Notes: generated by a model from the sequence alone, not told the origin. Counted from the first letter of the stretch, positions 8,037 through 16,790 are shown. The stretch is DNA of 64,000 nucleotides from Microbacterium sp. 10M-3C3 (GCF_003931875.1 NZ_CP034245.1:3100001-3164000), one strand, 5' to 3'. Numbers and translations: made by a program.

Positions 8037-8621
8037 TCAGGCCCACGCGCGCACGGCGGCGGATGCGGCGTCGAGCGCACGCACGGCGGCGCCGGGGTCT
8101 GTGCGGGCCTGCGCGAGGGCGGCGATGACGAGCGACGCGACCACCTCGGCGAGCGCCGCGGACGCGTCGTGCGCGAGGTCGGCGCGCGCCCGCGCGACGC
8201 CGGCCGCCACGCCCGCGCGCAGCTCCGCGGTGTAGCCCACGACGAGCGCGCGCACGTCGGGCTCGTCGTCGACGACGGGCGCGCACGCGGCGTTCAGCAG
8301 CAGGCAGCCCGAGCGCGCGCGGGGCGAGCCCGATGCGATGGCGGTGCGCATCTCGGCGAGATAGTCCGCGAGCGCGGTGGGCGCCGCATCCGGAACGAGG
8401 AGCGGGGCGAGGCGCGTGCGCACGACGTCGTCGAGGTACGCCGCGACGACGGCCTCGAAGACACCCTTCTTGCTTCCGAAGGCGTGGTACAGGCTCGAAC
8501 GGGTGAGCCCGGTCGCCGCCTCGAGCTCGGCGACCCCGGTCTCGGCGTAGCCACGATCCCAGAACACGTCGCGCGCGGCGCGCACGACCGTGTCGTGATC
8601 GAACTGGGCGGTGCGACCCAT
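8037..8621 (-). CDS. TetR/AcrR family transcriptional regulator
   Basis: 194 aa. Helix-turn-helix at about residues 10-55 (VFWDRGYAETGVAELEAATG then RSSLYHAFGSKKGVFE), in the style of regulators of quinone or aldehyde reductases; a cysteine sits near residue 109 in GCLLLNAAC. It is divergent from a zinc-independent quinone oxidoreductase gene and most likely controls it. GAGAGGAG Shine-Dalgarno upstream of the ATG, and TACTAT on the minus strand (8646-8651) is a plausible -10 box. Confidence 0.87.
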   Translation of the reverse strand: MGRTAQFDHDTVVRAARDVFWDRGYAETGVAELEAATGLTRSSLYHAFGSKKGVFEAVVAAYLDDVVRTRLAPLLVPDAAPTALADYLAEMRTAIASGSPRARSGCLLLNAACAPVVDDEPDVRALVVGYTAELRAGVAAGVARARADLAHDASAALAEVVASLVIAALAQARTDPGAAVRALDAASAAVRAWA

Positions 8622-8691
8622 TGGCGCGCTCCTCTCGGCAGACCTATAGTAGACCAGTCGTTACAAAATAACCGACCCCCGGAGACACCTC

Positions 8692-9669
8692 ATGCGCGCA
8701 CTCATCCACCACACCTTCGGCGCGCCCGACGCCGTGCTGCACGTCGGCGACGTCGAGCTCCCCCAGCCCGCCCCCGGCCAGGTGCGCGTGCGCACGATCC
8801 TCTCGCCCATCCACAACCACGACCTGTGGACCGTGCGCGGCACCTACGGCTACAAGCCCGAGCTGCCCGCGCGCTCCGGCACCGAGGCACTGGGCGTCGT
8901 CGATGCGCTCGGCGAGGGCGTCGACACGCTCGAGATCGGCCAGCGCGTCGCGACCGGCGGCACGTTCGGCGCGTGGGCGGAGTACTTCGTCGCGAAGGCG
9001 GCCGCGCTCATCCCGGTGCCCGACGGGCTGCCCGACGAGGCGGCGGCGCAGCTCGTGTCGATGCCGTTCAGCGCGATCAGCCTCATCGACTCCCTCGAGC
9101 TGAACCCGGGCGACTGGCTCGTGCAGAACGCCGCCAACGGCGCGGTCGGCCGGATGGTCGCGCAGATCGGCACGGCCCGCGGCCTGAACGTCATCGGGCT
9201 CGTCCGCCGGTCCGCCGGCGTCGAGGAGCTCGCCGCGCAGGGCATCGACCGCGTCGTCGCGACCGACGCCGACGACTGGCGCGACCGTGTCGCGGAGATC
9301 ACCGGTGGTGCCCCGATCGTCGCGGGCGTCGACTCGGTGGGCGGCACGGCGAGCGGCGACGTGCTGTCGATCCTCGGCGAGAACGGCACGCTCGTCGTGT
9401 TCGGCGCGATGGACTCCCCCACGATGCAGCTCGCGTCGGGCGACGTCATCTTCCGTCAGGTGACCGTCACGGGCTTCTGGGGCAGCAAGGTGAGCACGAG
9501 CATGCCCCCCGCCAAGCGCGCCGAGCTGTTCGGCGAGCTCGGCGGCTACCTCGCCGACGGCACCGTGACCCTCCCCGTCGCGGGCACCTACGCGTTCGAC
9601 GACGTCGCGGCCGCCGTGCGCGCCAGCGGCACGGCCGGGCGCGTGGGCAAGATCCTCTTGCGCCCCTGA
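8692..9669 (+). CDS. Zinc-independent NADPH:quinone oxidoreductase, MDR family
   Basis: 325 aa medium-chain dehydrogenase/reductase. N-terminal GroES-like catalytic fold (1-120) without the zinc-ligand cysteines of alcohol dehydrogenases; Rossmann fold from about 140 with the AANGAVGRMVAQIG nucleotide-binding loop. It reduces quinones or enone-type electrophiles with NADPH. It is divergent from a TetR gene, a common arrangement for inducible reductases. GGAGA precedes the ATG by 5 bases. A clean palindromic operator could not be identified between the two genes. Confidence 0.87.
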   Translation: MRALIHHTFGAPDAVLHVGDVELPQPAPGQVRVRTILSPIHNHDLWTVRGTYGYKPELPARSGTEALGVVDALGEGVDTLEIGQRVATGGTFGAWAEYFVAKAAALIPVPDGLPDEAAAQLVSMPFSAISLIDSLELNPGDWLVQNAANGAVGRMVAQIGTARGLNVIGLVRRSAGVEELAAQGIDRVVATDADDWRDRVAEITGGAPIVAGVDSVGGTASGDVLSILGENGTLVVFGAMDSPTMQLASGDVIFRQVTVTGFWGSKVSTSMPPAKRAELFGELGGYLADGTVTLPVAGTYAFDDVAAAVRASGTAGRVGKILLRP

Positions 9670-9708
9670 CGCGTTCTGGGCCGGACGGCGCGTGCGGACG
9701 GCGGCGCG

Positions 9709-10197
9709 TCAGGTGACGGCGTCGAGGTGCCCGGCGAGGGCGTCGAGCGCGGGACGCTGGCCCTTCACGAGCAGGTCGCGCGCGCGATCGAGTCCGACCC
9801 ACTCAGCCCGATCGACCTCGGGGAAGCGCTGCATCCGCCCCGACCGCGGCGGCCACTCGAGCTCGAACTCGCCGAAGTCGAAGCCGGATGCGTCGAACCC
9901 GGCGCCGTCCGCGACGAACACCACGACCCTCTTGCCGCTCGAGTACGCGAACGTGCCGAGCTCGGCGAACGGGCCGTCCGGCGGCTCGGCGCCGAGCTCC
10001 TCGCGGAACTCACGGCGCGCCGCCTCCAGCGCCCCTTCGTCGTCGGGGTCGTACTCGCCCTTCGGGATCGACCACGCGCCGGCGTCCTTGGCCGCCCAGA
10101 ACGGACCGCCCATGTGGGCGATGAGCACCTCGGCCGCGGTGGCGCCGACCCGAGGGCCGTCGGCGGCGAGCCGGTACAGCAGGATGCCGGCGCTCAT
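9709..10197 (-). CDS. Nudix hydrolase
   Basis: 162 aa Nudix-fold protein that hydrolyses a nucleoside diphosphate linked to another group. The Nudix box is present as GEYDPDDEGALEAARREF plus REELG, with one extra residue between the first Gly and the Glu compared with the textbook spacing. The second in-frame ATG (MSAGILLYR) is chosen as start because GGGGG lies 4 bases upstream of it; the first ATG, 9 bases earlier, has no ribosome site. It follows the aldo/keto reductase gene on the same strand with a short gap, so the two may be co-transcribed. Substrate unknown. Confidence 0.85.
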   Translation of the reverse strand: MSAGILLYRLAADGPRVGATAAEVLIAHMGGPFWAAKDAGAWSIPKGEYDPDDEGALEAARREFREELGAEPPDGPFAELGTFAYSSGKRVVVFVADGAGFDASGFDFGEFELEWPPRSGRMQRFPEVDRAEWVGLDRARDLLVKGQRPALDALAGHLDAVT

Positions 10198-10213
10198 CGC
10201 CCCCATCGTCGGC

Positions 10214-11230
10214 TCAGACCAGGCGCGACTTCGGCGAGGTCTCGTACGTCTTCTGCGGGTCGCGCTCGACGACGTCGGCGCCGAGCGCCTCGTCGACCGC
10301 GGCCATCGTGTCGGCGTCGAGCGTGACCCCCGAGGCCGTGACGGTGTCGGCGAGCTGCTCGGGGCGCGAGGCGCCGACGAGCGCCGACGCGACGTTGGGG
10401 TTCTGCAGCACCCACGCGATCGCGAGCTGCGGCATCGTCAGGCCCGCCTGCTCGGCGACGGGCTTCAGTCGCTGCACCGCGGTGAGGGTGTCGTCGTTCA
10501 GGAAGCGCTTGATGAAGGTCGCGCCGCTCTTCTCGTCGGTCGCGCGCGACCCCTCGGGCACCGGCTGGCCGGGAAGGTACTTGCCGCTGAGGACGCCCTG
10601 CGCCATGGGCGACCACACGATCTGCGAGATGCCGAGCTCCTCCGACGTCGGCACGACCTTGTCCTCGATGACGCGCCACAGCATCGAGTACTGCGGCTGG
10701 TTCGAGACGAGCTGGATGTTCAGCTCGGTCGCGAGGCGGTGGCCCTCGCGCAGCTGCTCGGCCGTCCACTCCGACACGCCGATGTACAGCACCTTGCCCT
10801 GGCGCACGAGGTCGGCGAACGTCTGGAACGTCTCCTCCAGCGGCGTCTCGTAGTCGAAGCGGTGCGCCTGGTACAGGTCCACGTAGTCGGTGCCGAGGCG
10901 CGTGAGCGACCCGTTGATCGACTCGGTGATGTGCTTGCGGCTGAGGCCGGTGTCGTTGGGACCCTGGGGGCCGGTCGGGAAGTACACCTTCGTGAAGATC
11001 TCGAGCGACTCGCGGCGCTGCCCCTGCAGCGCCTTGCCGAGCACGACCTCGGCGGCGGTGTTGGCATACGTGTCGGCGGTGTCGAACGTCGTGATGCCGG
11101 CGTCGAGCGCCGCGTGCACCGTCTTGACGGCGGCGTCGTCATCCACCTGCGAGGCGTGCGTCACCCAGTTGCCGTACGTGATCTCGGAGACCTTGAGACC
11201 GCTGTTGCCGAGGTAGCGATAGTTGACCAT
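10214..11230 (-). CDS. Aldo/keto reductase (voltage-gated K+ channel beta-like)
   Basis: 338 aa TIM-barrel NADPH-dependent carbonyl reductase. Catalytic tetrad members are visible: Asp and Tyr in FDTADTYANTAAEVVLG, Lys in IFTKVYF, His in YQAHRFD. A C-terminal NADPH-binding segment GASRPEQL is also seen. The sequence follows the AKR12/Kv-beta style (MVNYRYLGNSGLKVSEI). Leaderless start: TAGCGT 6 bases before the ATG. The physiological substrate cannot be deduced. Confidence 0.92.
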   Translation of the reverse strand: MVNYRYLGNSGLKVSEITYGNWVTHASQVDDDAAVKTVHAALDAGITTFDTADTYANTAAEVVLGKALQGQRRESLEIFTKVYFPTGPQGPNDTGLSRKHITESINGSLTRLGTDYVDLYQAHRFDYETPLEETFQTFADLVRQGKVLYIGVSEWTAEQLREGHRLATELNIQLVSNQPQYSMLWRVIEDKVVPTSEELGISQIVWSPMAQGVLSGKYLPGQPVPEGSRATDEKSGATFIKRFLNDDTLTAVQRLKPVAEQAGLTMPQLAIAWVLQNPNVASALVGASRPEQLADTVTASGVTLDADTMAAVDEALGADVVERDPQKTYETSPKSRLV

Positions 11231-11236
11231 GCGTCC

Positions 11237-11242
11237 ACGCTA
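11237..11242 (-). promoter_or_regulatory. -10 element TAGCGT of aldo/keto reductase promoter
   Basis: Minus-strand TAGCGT, 6 bases before the ATG at 11230, consistent with leaderless transcription. Confidence 0.5.
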
Positions 11243-11294
11243 GCGGCGGGCGGATGCGGCGGGGCCCGCGCGCCCGGATGCCGGGCGGCCAGGG

Positions 11295-12026
11295 TCAGGA
11301 GACGAGGCCGGCGAGCCCGGCGGCGGGCAGGTGCACCCACCCCTCGCGGCGCGCGCGGCGCAGCTGCGCCGCATCCGGGGGCGTCGTCCGGCCGAGCGCG
11401 ACCGCCCGGGCGGCGAGAGCGGCGACGACGGCGTCGAACGCGTCGCCGGAGCGGATCGTCAGCGCGTCGTGACCGCCGAGGTCGAGCCACGGCGCCTCGG
11501 CCCGCAGCGCCGCGAGCAGCGCCCCACGCGCGTCGGGGTCCACGCGGTAGCGGGTGGTGTCGAAGCCCCACAGCCGCAGGCTCGCGCCCGGGTACACCTC
11601 GGCGATGTCGCCGCCGCCCGTGCGATCGACGTCGAGTCCGGTGGCGGCGAGCCGGCCGAGCAGCCCCGCGCAGCGCAGCGCCGTGAGCCCGAGCCGGTCG
11701 GTCGACACGCTCAGCGGCCAGCGGCCCGTGCGCGCCCGCACCGCCCGGTCGGTCTCGCGGTATGCCAGCATCCGGCGCCAGTCGCCCCCGCCGTCGGGGG
11801 CGACGTCGCCCTCGGCGTGCGCCGACACGAACGCGACGAACGCGTCGGGCCACCCGAGCGCGAAGTCGATGCCGACGCGGTCGGCTCCGGATGCGGCGGC
11901 CACGACGCCGGCGTCGGATGCTCCGAGCACGAGCGATTCGACGCGGGCGACGCCGCCCGCCCAGGAGATCGTCGCGACGGCGGTGCCGGCATCCGCCGCC
12001 GCCAGATCGACGCCGACGGTGATCAC
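11295..12026 (-). CDS. DUF429 family protein (RNase H-like fold, predicted nuclease)
   Basis: 243 aa. It opens with ITVGVDLAAADAGTAVATI, the acidic first strand of the DUF429 fold, and has a second acidic segment GIDFALGWPDAFVAF, plus E-V-Y-P and a GDAFDAVVAALAA helix near the C-terminus. DUF429 is predicted to be nuclease-like but is not experimentally characterised. GTG start directly after the rlmN stop (TGA, one base, GTG), so translation is probably coupled to rlmN. Confidence 0.75.
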   Translation of the reverse strand: MITVGVDLAAADAGTAVATISWAGGVARVESLVLGASDAGVVAAASGADRVGIDFALGWPDAFVAFVSAHAEGDVAPDGGGDWRRMLAYRETDRAVRARTGRWPLSVSTDRLGLTALRCAGLLGRLAATGLDVDRTGGGDIAEVYPGASLRLWGFDTTRYRVDPDARGALLAALRAEAPWLDLGGHDALTIRSGDAFDAVVAALAARAVALGRTTPPDAAQLRRARREGWVHLPAAGLAGLVS

Positions 12027-12027
12027 G

Positions 12028-13272
12028 TCAGGAGACGGGGGTGACCCCGGCGGCGACGATCTCGTCCTCCTCGGTCGCGACGAGCTGCCCGCACGCTCCG
12101 TCGATCTCCTTGCCGCGGGTGTCGCGGAGGGTCGTCGGGATGCCGGCGTCGTTCAGGCGCCGCACGAACTCGTTCTGCACCGGCACCTCGGATGCGGTCC
12201 ACACCGAGCCGGGCGTCGGGTTGAGCGGGATCGGGTTCACGTGCACCCAGCCGCGCCCGCGGGCGTTGAGTTTCTCGGCGAGGAGGTCGGCGCGCCACGC
12301 GTGGTCGTTCATGTCCTTGATGAGCGCGTACTCGATCGACACACGGCGGCCGGTCCTGTCGAAGTACTCGCGCGCGGCGTCGAGGGCCTCGTCGACCTTC
12401 CAGCGGGAGTTCACGGGGATGAGCTCGTCGCGCAGCTGGTCGTCGGGGGCGTGCAGCGACAGCGCGAACGTCACCGGGATGTCTTCGGCGGCGAGCTTGC
12501 GGATCGCCGGGACGAGCCCCACCGTCGACACCGTGATGCCGCGCGCGCTCATCCCGAGGCCGTGCTCCTTGTCGACCATCGTGCGGACGGCCTGCATGAC
12601 GCGCGCGTAGTTGGCCAGCGGCTCCCCCATGCCCATGAACACGATGTTCGTCACGCGCTCGTCCGCGTGACCGACCTTGCGGGGGTCCTTGAGACCGCCC
12701 TCCGCGATGAGCCGGTTGGCGCGCACGACCTGCTCGACGATCTCGGCCGCCGACATGTTGCGGGTGAGCCCGGCCTGGCCGGTGGCGCAGAAGGGGCAGT
12801 TCATGCCGCATCCGGCCTGGCTCGACACGCACAGCGTGATGCGGCCGGGGTAGCGCATGAGCACCGACTCGACCAGGGCGCCGTCGTGCAGGCGCCACAG
12901 GAACTTGATCGTGTCGCCGCGGTCGGTCTCCAGGCGCCGCACGTCGGTGAGCAGCGGCGGCAGGAGTCCCGCGACGAGCTCCTCGCGCGCGGCGGCGGGC
13001 AGGTCGGTCATGTGCGCGGGGTCGGACGTGTAGTGCGTGAAGTAGTGCTTCTCGAGCTGCTTCGCCCGGAAGCCCGGGAGGCCGAGCTCGGTGACCTTCG
13101 CGACGCGCTCGGCGTGGGTGAGGTCAGCGAGGTGCACGGGGGGCTTGCCGCGCTTGGGGCTCGCGAACTGCAGCAGCGGGCGCCCCTCGGCGTCCTTCTG
13201 CTGCTGCCATCCCTCGGTGCGCGGGCGCACCTGGCGCACGGCGGATGCGGCGTCCCGCGCTCTCTCGGTCAT
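12028..13272 (-). CDS. rlmN: 23S rRNA (adenine2503-C2)-methyltransferase RlmN
   Basis: 414 aa radical-SAM methyltransferase that methylates C2 of A2503 in 23S rRNA (and A37 of some tRNAs), tuning the peptidyl-transferase exit tunnel. The CxxxCxxC cluster motif is in [12 protein letters not shown] (about residues 137-147); GMGEP (about 193) is the SAM-binding GGE-like loop; the two catalytic Cys positions are consistent with C-terminal CGQL and the motif region. Start at 13272 because TAGCCT lies 7 bases upstream (leaderless); the longer GTG start at 13302 lacks support. Coupled to the DUF429 gene downstream. Confidence 0.95.
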   Translation of the reverse strand: MTERARDAASAVRQVRPRTEGWQQQKDAEGRPLLQFASPKRGKPPVHLADLTHAERVAKVTELGLPGFRAKQLEKHYFTHYTSDPAHMTDLPAAAREELVAGLLPPLLTDVRRLETDRGDTIKFLWRLHDGALVESVLMRYPGRITLCVSSQAGCGMNCPFCATGQAGLTRNMSAAEIVEQVVRANRLIAEGGLKDPRKVGHADERVTNIVFMGMGEPLANYARVMQAVRTMVDKEHGLGMSARGITVSTVGLVPAIRKLAAEDIPVTFALSLHAPDDQLRDELIPVNSRWKVDEALDAAREYFDRTGRRVSIEYALIKDMNDHAWRADLLAEKLNARGRGWVHVNPIPLNPTPGSVWTASEVPVQNEFVRRLNDAGIPTTLRDTRGKEIDGACGQLVATEEDEIVAAGVTPVS

Positions 13273-13279
13273 GTCCTCC

Positions 13280-13285
13280 AGGCTA
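13280..13285 (-). promoter_or_regulatory. -10 element TAGCCT of leaderless rlmN promoter
   Basis: Minus-strand TAGCCT, then GGAGGAC, then ATG. The GGAGG is too close (2 bases) to act as a normal Shine-Dalgarno, so the leaderless reading is preferred. Confidence 0.5.
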
Positions 13286-13322
13286 CCGGCGCCCGCCTGC
13301 ACGGGCCCTGACCGCCGTCATC

Positions 13323-13399
13323 GCCCGCGAGAACACAACCGCGGCGCGAAAACGCGGCCGGCGCCTGTGGTCTCGCGGCGCCATTGGGTTCTCGCGGGC
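13323..13399. repeat. Family A palindromic repeat, copy A2
   Basis: Perfect 12-base arms GCCCGCGAGAAC (13323-13334) and GTTCTCGCGGGC (13388-13399) around a GC-rich interior that can fold into a second hairpin. It sits in the divergent gap between rlmN and the HAD phosphatase gene, so here it is not in terminator position. Confidence 0.8.
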
Positions 13400-13404
13400 C
13401 GCCC

Positions 13405-13410
13405 TAGAAT
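13405..13410 (+). promoter_or_regulatory. -10 element TAGAAT upstream of the HAD phosphatase gene
   Basis: TAGAAT is followed by 6 bases and an ATG at 13417 that opens a 14-codon reading frame; the HAD gene itself starts 38 bases further on. Transcription would start at about 13417. Confidence 0.5.
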
Positions 13411-13416
13411 GCGTGC

Positions 13417-13461
13417 ATGCCCGCACCCGGAGGGCGCGTCCCTGACACGCTGACATGGTGA
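13417..13461 (+). CDS. Possible leaderless 14-aa leader peptide (uORF)
   Basis: ATG at 13417 lies 6 bases after TAGAAT, the leaderless spacing used elsewhere here. The frame encodes MPAPGGRVPDTLTW and stops at TGA 13459-13461. Its last two codons overlap the ATG of the HAD gene (13455), which has no close Shine-Dalgarno of its own. Translational coupling from this micro-ORF is therefore plausible. No similarity to a known attenuator peptide is evident. Confidence 0.35.
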   Translation: MPAPGGRVPDTLTW

Positions 13462-14315
13462 GTTCCCCGCGCCGCATCGCCTTCCTCGACGTCGACGGCA
13501 CGATCCTCGAGCACGGCTCGGTGATCGCGCCGTCGACCGTGACCGCGATCCGCACGGCCCGCGCCAACGGGCACGCCGTGTGGCTGTGCACCGGCCGCGC
13601 CGACGGCGACATCCACCCGGATGTGCGCGCCATCGGCTTCGACGGCGCGATCAGCAACGGCGGCGCATACGCGGTCGACGGCGACGGACGCCTCCTCGTG
13701 GAGCATCCGATGCCGCGCGCCGACGTCGAGGCGGTCGAGGCGTACTTCCACGCGCACGGCATCGAGTACTTCCTGCAGTCGCACGGCGCGGTGTTCGCGA
13801 GCCCCGGCATCGTCGCGATGACCGACGAGTTCTTCCGGCGCCGTCACGCGCAGCGCGCGGCGGAGCTCGAAGCGCGCGGGCTGCCGGTCGACGCGCCGTC
13901 GCCGATGATCCGCTTCCGGCCGCTGGCCGAGGTCGACCGCGACCGCGTCGCGAAGGCCGTGTTCGTGAGCCCGGCCGCCGACACCGTCGCGCACTCGGCC
14001 GCGGAGCTCGGCCCGCGCTTCCACGTCATCCCGGGGTCGATCCCCCTGCCGGGCGGCTCGAACGGCGAGATCGGCATGACGGGCGTCACGAAGGGGTCGG
14101 CGATCCTCGAGGTGCTCGCGCTCCTCGGGCGCGACCCGGCCGAGTCGATCGGCATCGGCGACAGCTGGAACGACGTCGAGATGTTCGAGGTCGTGGCCGA
14201 CCCGGTCGCGATGGGCAACGCTCCCGCGGAGCTCCAGGCGCTCGCCGGCCGCGTGACGACGACCGTGCTCGACGACGGCGTGCACAACGCGTTCGCCGCG
14301 CTCGGCCTGCTCTGA
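13455..14315 (+). CDS. HAD-superfamily hydrolase, Cof type
   Basis: 286 aa phosphatase of the HAD IIB (Cof) branch, which acts on small phosphorylated metabolites such as sugar or nucleotide phosphates. Motif I FLDVDGTIL (about residues 9-17) carries the nucleophile Asp; motif II LCTGR (about 44); motif III Lys in VTKGSAI; motif IV GIGDSWNDVEMF (about 237-248). The cap domain lies between about 85 and 195. There is no adequate ribosome site; see the leader ORF. Substrate unknown. Confidence 0.88.
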   Translation: MVSSPRRIAFLDVDGTILEHGSVIAPSTVTAIRTARANGHAVWLCTGRADGDIHPDVRAIGFDGAISNGGAYAVDGDGRLLVEHPMPRADVEAVEAYFHAHGIEYFLQSHGAVFASPGIVAMTDEFFRRRHAQRAAELEARGLPVDAPSPMIRFRPLAEVDRDRVAKAVFVSPAADTVAHSAAELGPRFHVIPGSIPLPGGSNGEIGMTGVTKGSAILEVLALLGRDPAESIGIGDSWNDVEMFEVVADPVAMGNAPAELQALAGRVTTTVLDDGVHNAFAALGLL

Positions 14316-14391
14316 CCCGCGAGAACCCATGCGCGACGCGAAAGCCCGGCCGTGCGCTGTGCTCTCGCCGCGCCACTGAGTTCTCGCGGTC
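14314..14391. repeat. Family A palindromic repeat, copy A3
   Basis: Arms GACCCGCGAGAAC (14314-14326) and GTTCTCGCGGTC (14380-14391), with an inner GCGAAAGC / GCTCTCGC hairpin region. The left arm includes the TGA of the HAD gene. It lies between convergent genes and could terminate either. Its interior is very similar to copy A5 near 57932. Confidence 0.8.
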
Positions 14392-14413
14392 AGGGGCGGG
14401 GCGCAGGCGCGGG

Positions 14414-15247
14414 TCAGTCGAGGAAGATGTCGGGGAACAGCGCGGTGTCGGGGGTGCCGGGCACGGCGGCGTAGCGCGAGAAGTCGGTGACCCCGGACTC
14501 CTCGAGCACGTCCTCGACGATGAGCGTCTGCCCGGTGAGCTCGCGCGCGGGGCGCGTGAGCACGGCGTACGCCGCATCCGCGTAGATCTCCGGCGTGCGG
14601 CTCGCCGCCATGATCCGGTCGCCGCCGAGGATGTTCTGCACGGCGGCGGTCGCAATCGTCGTGCGCGGCCACAGCGCGTTGGCCGCGATGCCATCGCCGG
14701 CGAACTCGGCCGCCATGCCGAGCGTCGCCATCGTCATGCCGAACTTCGCCATGCTGTAGCCGGTGTGCGCGCCGAGCCACTTCGGCGTGGTGTTCAGCGG
14801 CGGCGAGAGCGAGAGGATGTGCGGGTTCTCGGCCTCGCGCAGCATCGGTATCGCCGCGCGTGAGAGCAGGAACGTGCCGCGCACGTTCACGTCCTGCATG
14901 AGGTCGTACTTCTTCGTCGCGAGCTCGAGCGAGCCCGACAGGTCGATGACGCTCGCGTTGTTGACCACGATGTCGATGCCGCCGAATTCGCCGCCGGCCT
15001 TCATCACCGCTTCGGTGATGTCGTCCTCCTCGCGCACGTCGCCGACGATCGGCAGTGCGCGACCCCCGGCCTCGCGGATGGCCTCGGCCGCCGTGTGCAC
15101 GGTGCCCTGGAGCTTCGGATGCGGCGTATCGGTCTTGGCGAGCAGGGCGATGTTGGCGCCGTCGCGGGCGGCGCGCAGCGCGATGGCGAGGCCGATGCCG
15201 CGGCTGCCGCCGGACATCAGGATCGTCTTGCCGGCGAGCGAGGTCAT
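14414..15247 (-). CDS. SDR-family oxidoreductase, HSDL2-like
   Basis: 277 aa short-chain dehydrogenase. Cofactor loop SGGSRGIG (about 12-19), NNAS at about 92-95, catalytic YSMAK (Tyr about 164, Lys about 168) preceded by a Ser segment. The long insertion with AKTDTPHPKLQGTVHTAAE after the second strand is typical of HSDL2-like proteins, linked with fatty-acid or lipid metabolism. ATGA overlap with the preceding enoyl-CoA hydratase gene places it last in a three-gene operon (SDR, hydratase, SDR). Confidence 0.87.
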   Translation of the reverse strand: MTSLAGKTILMSGGSRGIGLAIALRAARDGANIALLAKTDTPHPKLQGTVHTAAEAIREAGGRALPIVGDVREEDDITEAVMKAGGEFGGIDIVVNNASVIDLSGSLELATKKYDLMQDVNVRGTFLLSRAAIPMLREAENPHILSLSPPLNTTPKWLGAHTGYSMAKFGMTMATLGMAAEFAGDGIAANALWPRTTIATAAVQNILGGDRIMAASRTPEIYADAAYAVLTRPARELTGQTLIVEDVLEESGVTDFSRYAAVPGTPDTALFPDIFLD

Positions 15248-16032
15248 GCGGTGCCTCCCGAGGGACGGTTCTCGGCGGATGCGGCGGCGAAGGCCGCGAT
15301 GCGGGCGGCGGCGTCAGGCGTGCCGAAGGCCGCGCCGATCGTGGCCGCCTCGTCGTCGAGGTTCTCGGCGAATGAGCGGTGCGCGCCGCTGCGCACGAGG
15401 CGCTTGGCCTGCCCGAACGCGGCGGTCGCCCCGTCGAGCCAGAAGCGCGCGACCTCGTCGGCGCGCGCGGCGACCGCCTCGGGGGCCACCACCTCGGCGA
15501 CGAGCCCCCACTCGAGCGCCTCGGCGGCGCTCAGCATCCGGTCCTGCAGCAGCAGCTGCAGCGCGCGGCGCTGGCCGACCGCGGCGGGCAGCAGCGTCGA
15601 GACGCCGAGGTCGGGCGTCAGGCCGATGTTCGCGTAGCGGCTGACGAAGCGGGCGTTCTCGGCGGCCACGATGTAGTCCGCGGCGAGCATCAGACCGAGG
15701 CCGCCGCCGGCGACGGCCCCCTGCACGGCCGCGACGACCGGCACGGCGGAGTCGACGAGCGCGCGGATCCCCTCGTGGATGACGTGCGCGGCGGCGGTCA
15801 CGTCGGACCCCGAGGCGCCCGACGTCGCCATCGCGACGACGTCGCCGCCCGCGCAGAAGGCCGAGCCCGCCGCATCCAGGACGACCGCGCCGATGCCGTC
15901 GGCCGTGGCGGCGCGGGCGGCGTCGCGCCACTGCGCGCCCATCTCGAAGTCCATCGCGTTCAGCGACGCCGGGCGGTGGAACGTGATGCGGGCGAGGGGC
16001 CCGTCGATGCGGAGGAGGACGCTGTCGCTCAT
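15244..16032 (-). CDS. Enoyl-CoA hydratase/isomerase family protein
   Basis: 262 aa crotonase-fold protein. The oxyanion-hole segments are SAFCAGGDV (about 60-68) and GAVAGGGLGLMLAAD (about 105-119). The catalytic Glu usual in hydratases after the second segment is not obvious: the region reads SRYANIGLTPDLG, with Asp/Leu where Glu is often found, so isomerase or hydrolase activity is equally possible. The start overlaps the upstream SDR stop and its stop overlaps the next start, so the three genes form one translational unit, probably for acyl-CoA breakdown. Confidence 0.87.
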   Translation of the reverse strand: MSDSVLLRIDGPLARITFHRPASLNAMDFEMGAQWRDAARAATADGIGAVVLDAAGSAFCAGGDVVAMATSGASGSDVTAAAHVIHEGIRALVDSAVPVVAAVQGAVAGGGLGLMLAADYIVAAENARFVSRYANIGLTPDLGVSTLLPAAVGQRRALQLLLQDRMLSAAEALEWGLVAEVVAPEAVAARADEVARFWLDGATAAFGQAKRLVRSGAHRSFAENLDDEAATIGAAFGTPDAAARIAAFAAASAENRPSGGTA

Positions 16033-16790
16033 CGCGGCGCCATCCGGATGGCGCCGTCCAGGCGGATCGTCTCGCCGTTGAGGTAGCCGTTGTCGACGAT
16101 CGCGGCGACGAGCGCGGCGTACTCGTCCGGCGTGCCGAGCCGCGACGGGTAGGGCACCTGCTGGCCGAGCGAGTCCTGCGCGGCCTGCGGGAGACCGCGC
16201 AGCATCGGGGTCTCCATGATGCCGGGCGCGATCGTGACGACCCGGATGGCGTGGCGAGCGAGCTCGCGGGCGATCGGGAGCGTCATCGCGTGCACGCCGC
16301 CCTTGCTCGCCGCGTACGCCGGCTGCCCGATCTGCCCGTCGAACGCCGCGACGCTCGCGGTGCTGACGATGACACCGCGGTCGCCGCCCTCGGCGGGGTC
16401 GGTCCGCGCGATGACGGCGGCGGCCTGCGCGATGACGTTGTACGTGCCGACGAGGTTCACGCGCACGATCCGCTCGAAGGCGTCGAGCGGCGTCGGCGTA
16501 CCGTCGCGGTCGAGCACCTTGCCGGGCGGGGCGATGCCCGCGCAGTTGACGACGACGCGCAGCGGCCCGAGCGACGCCGCCGTCGCCACGGCCGCCGCCA
16601 CCTGTCCGGGGTCGGTGACATCCGCCGGCGCGAACGCGCCCTCGAGCTCTCGCGCCACCTCTTCGCCGGCGGACGACGGCAGGTCGACGATCGTGACGCG
16701 CGCCCCGGATGCGGCGAGCCGCCGCGCGGTCGCCTGTCCCAGCCCGCTCGCGCCGCCCGTGACCAGCGCGCTCGCTCCCGCGATGTCCAT
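16029..16790 (-). CDS. SDR-family 3-hydroxyacyl-CoA dehydrogenase (HSD10-like)
   Basis: 253 aa short-chain dehydrogenase. TGGASGLG at about 10-17 binds NAD; NCAG near 87; S-x12-YAASK (Tyr about 160, Lys about 164) is the active site. The sequence follows the 17-beta-HSD10 / 3-hydroxy-2-methylbutyryl-CoA dehydrogenase type, including VTIAPGIMETPML. Start MDIAGASA is chosen because GGAGACGATC precedes it; the frame continues far upstream without sense. With the hydratase it would carry out two consecutive beta-oxidation-type steps. Confidence 0.88.
   Translation of the reverse strand: MDIAGASALVTGGASGLGQATARRLAASGARVTIVDLPSSAGEEVARELEGAFAPADVTDPGQVAAAVATAASLGPLRVVVNCAGIAPPGKVLDRDGTPTPLDAFERIVRVNLVGTYNVIAQAAAVIARTDPAEGGDRGVIVSTASVAAFDGQIGQPAYAASKGGVHAMTLPIARELARHAIRVVTIAPGIMETPMLRGLPQAAQDSLGQQVPYPSRLGTPDEYAALVAAIVDNGYLNGETIRLDGAIRMAPR

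Noticed and set aside
8641..8691. A palindromic TetR operator between the regulator at 8621 and the quinone reductase
   Set aside because: GACCAGTC and nearby half-sites do not extend into a convincing inverted repeat, so no operator was annotated.
10050..10130. Defective Nudix box (one residue too many between Gly and Glu)
   Set aside because: The catalytic REF-x-EELG part is complete and a one-residue loop insertion is tolerated in the family, so the gene is treated as intact.
13273..13302. Longer rlmN start at GTG 13302
   Set aside because: It would add ten residues not typical of RlmN, has no ribosome site, and the TAGCCT box would then lie inside the gene.
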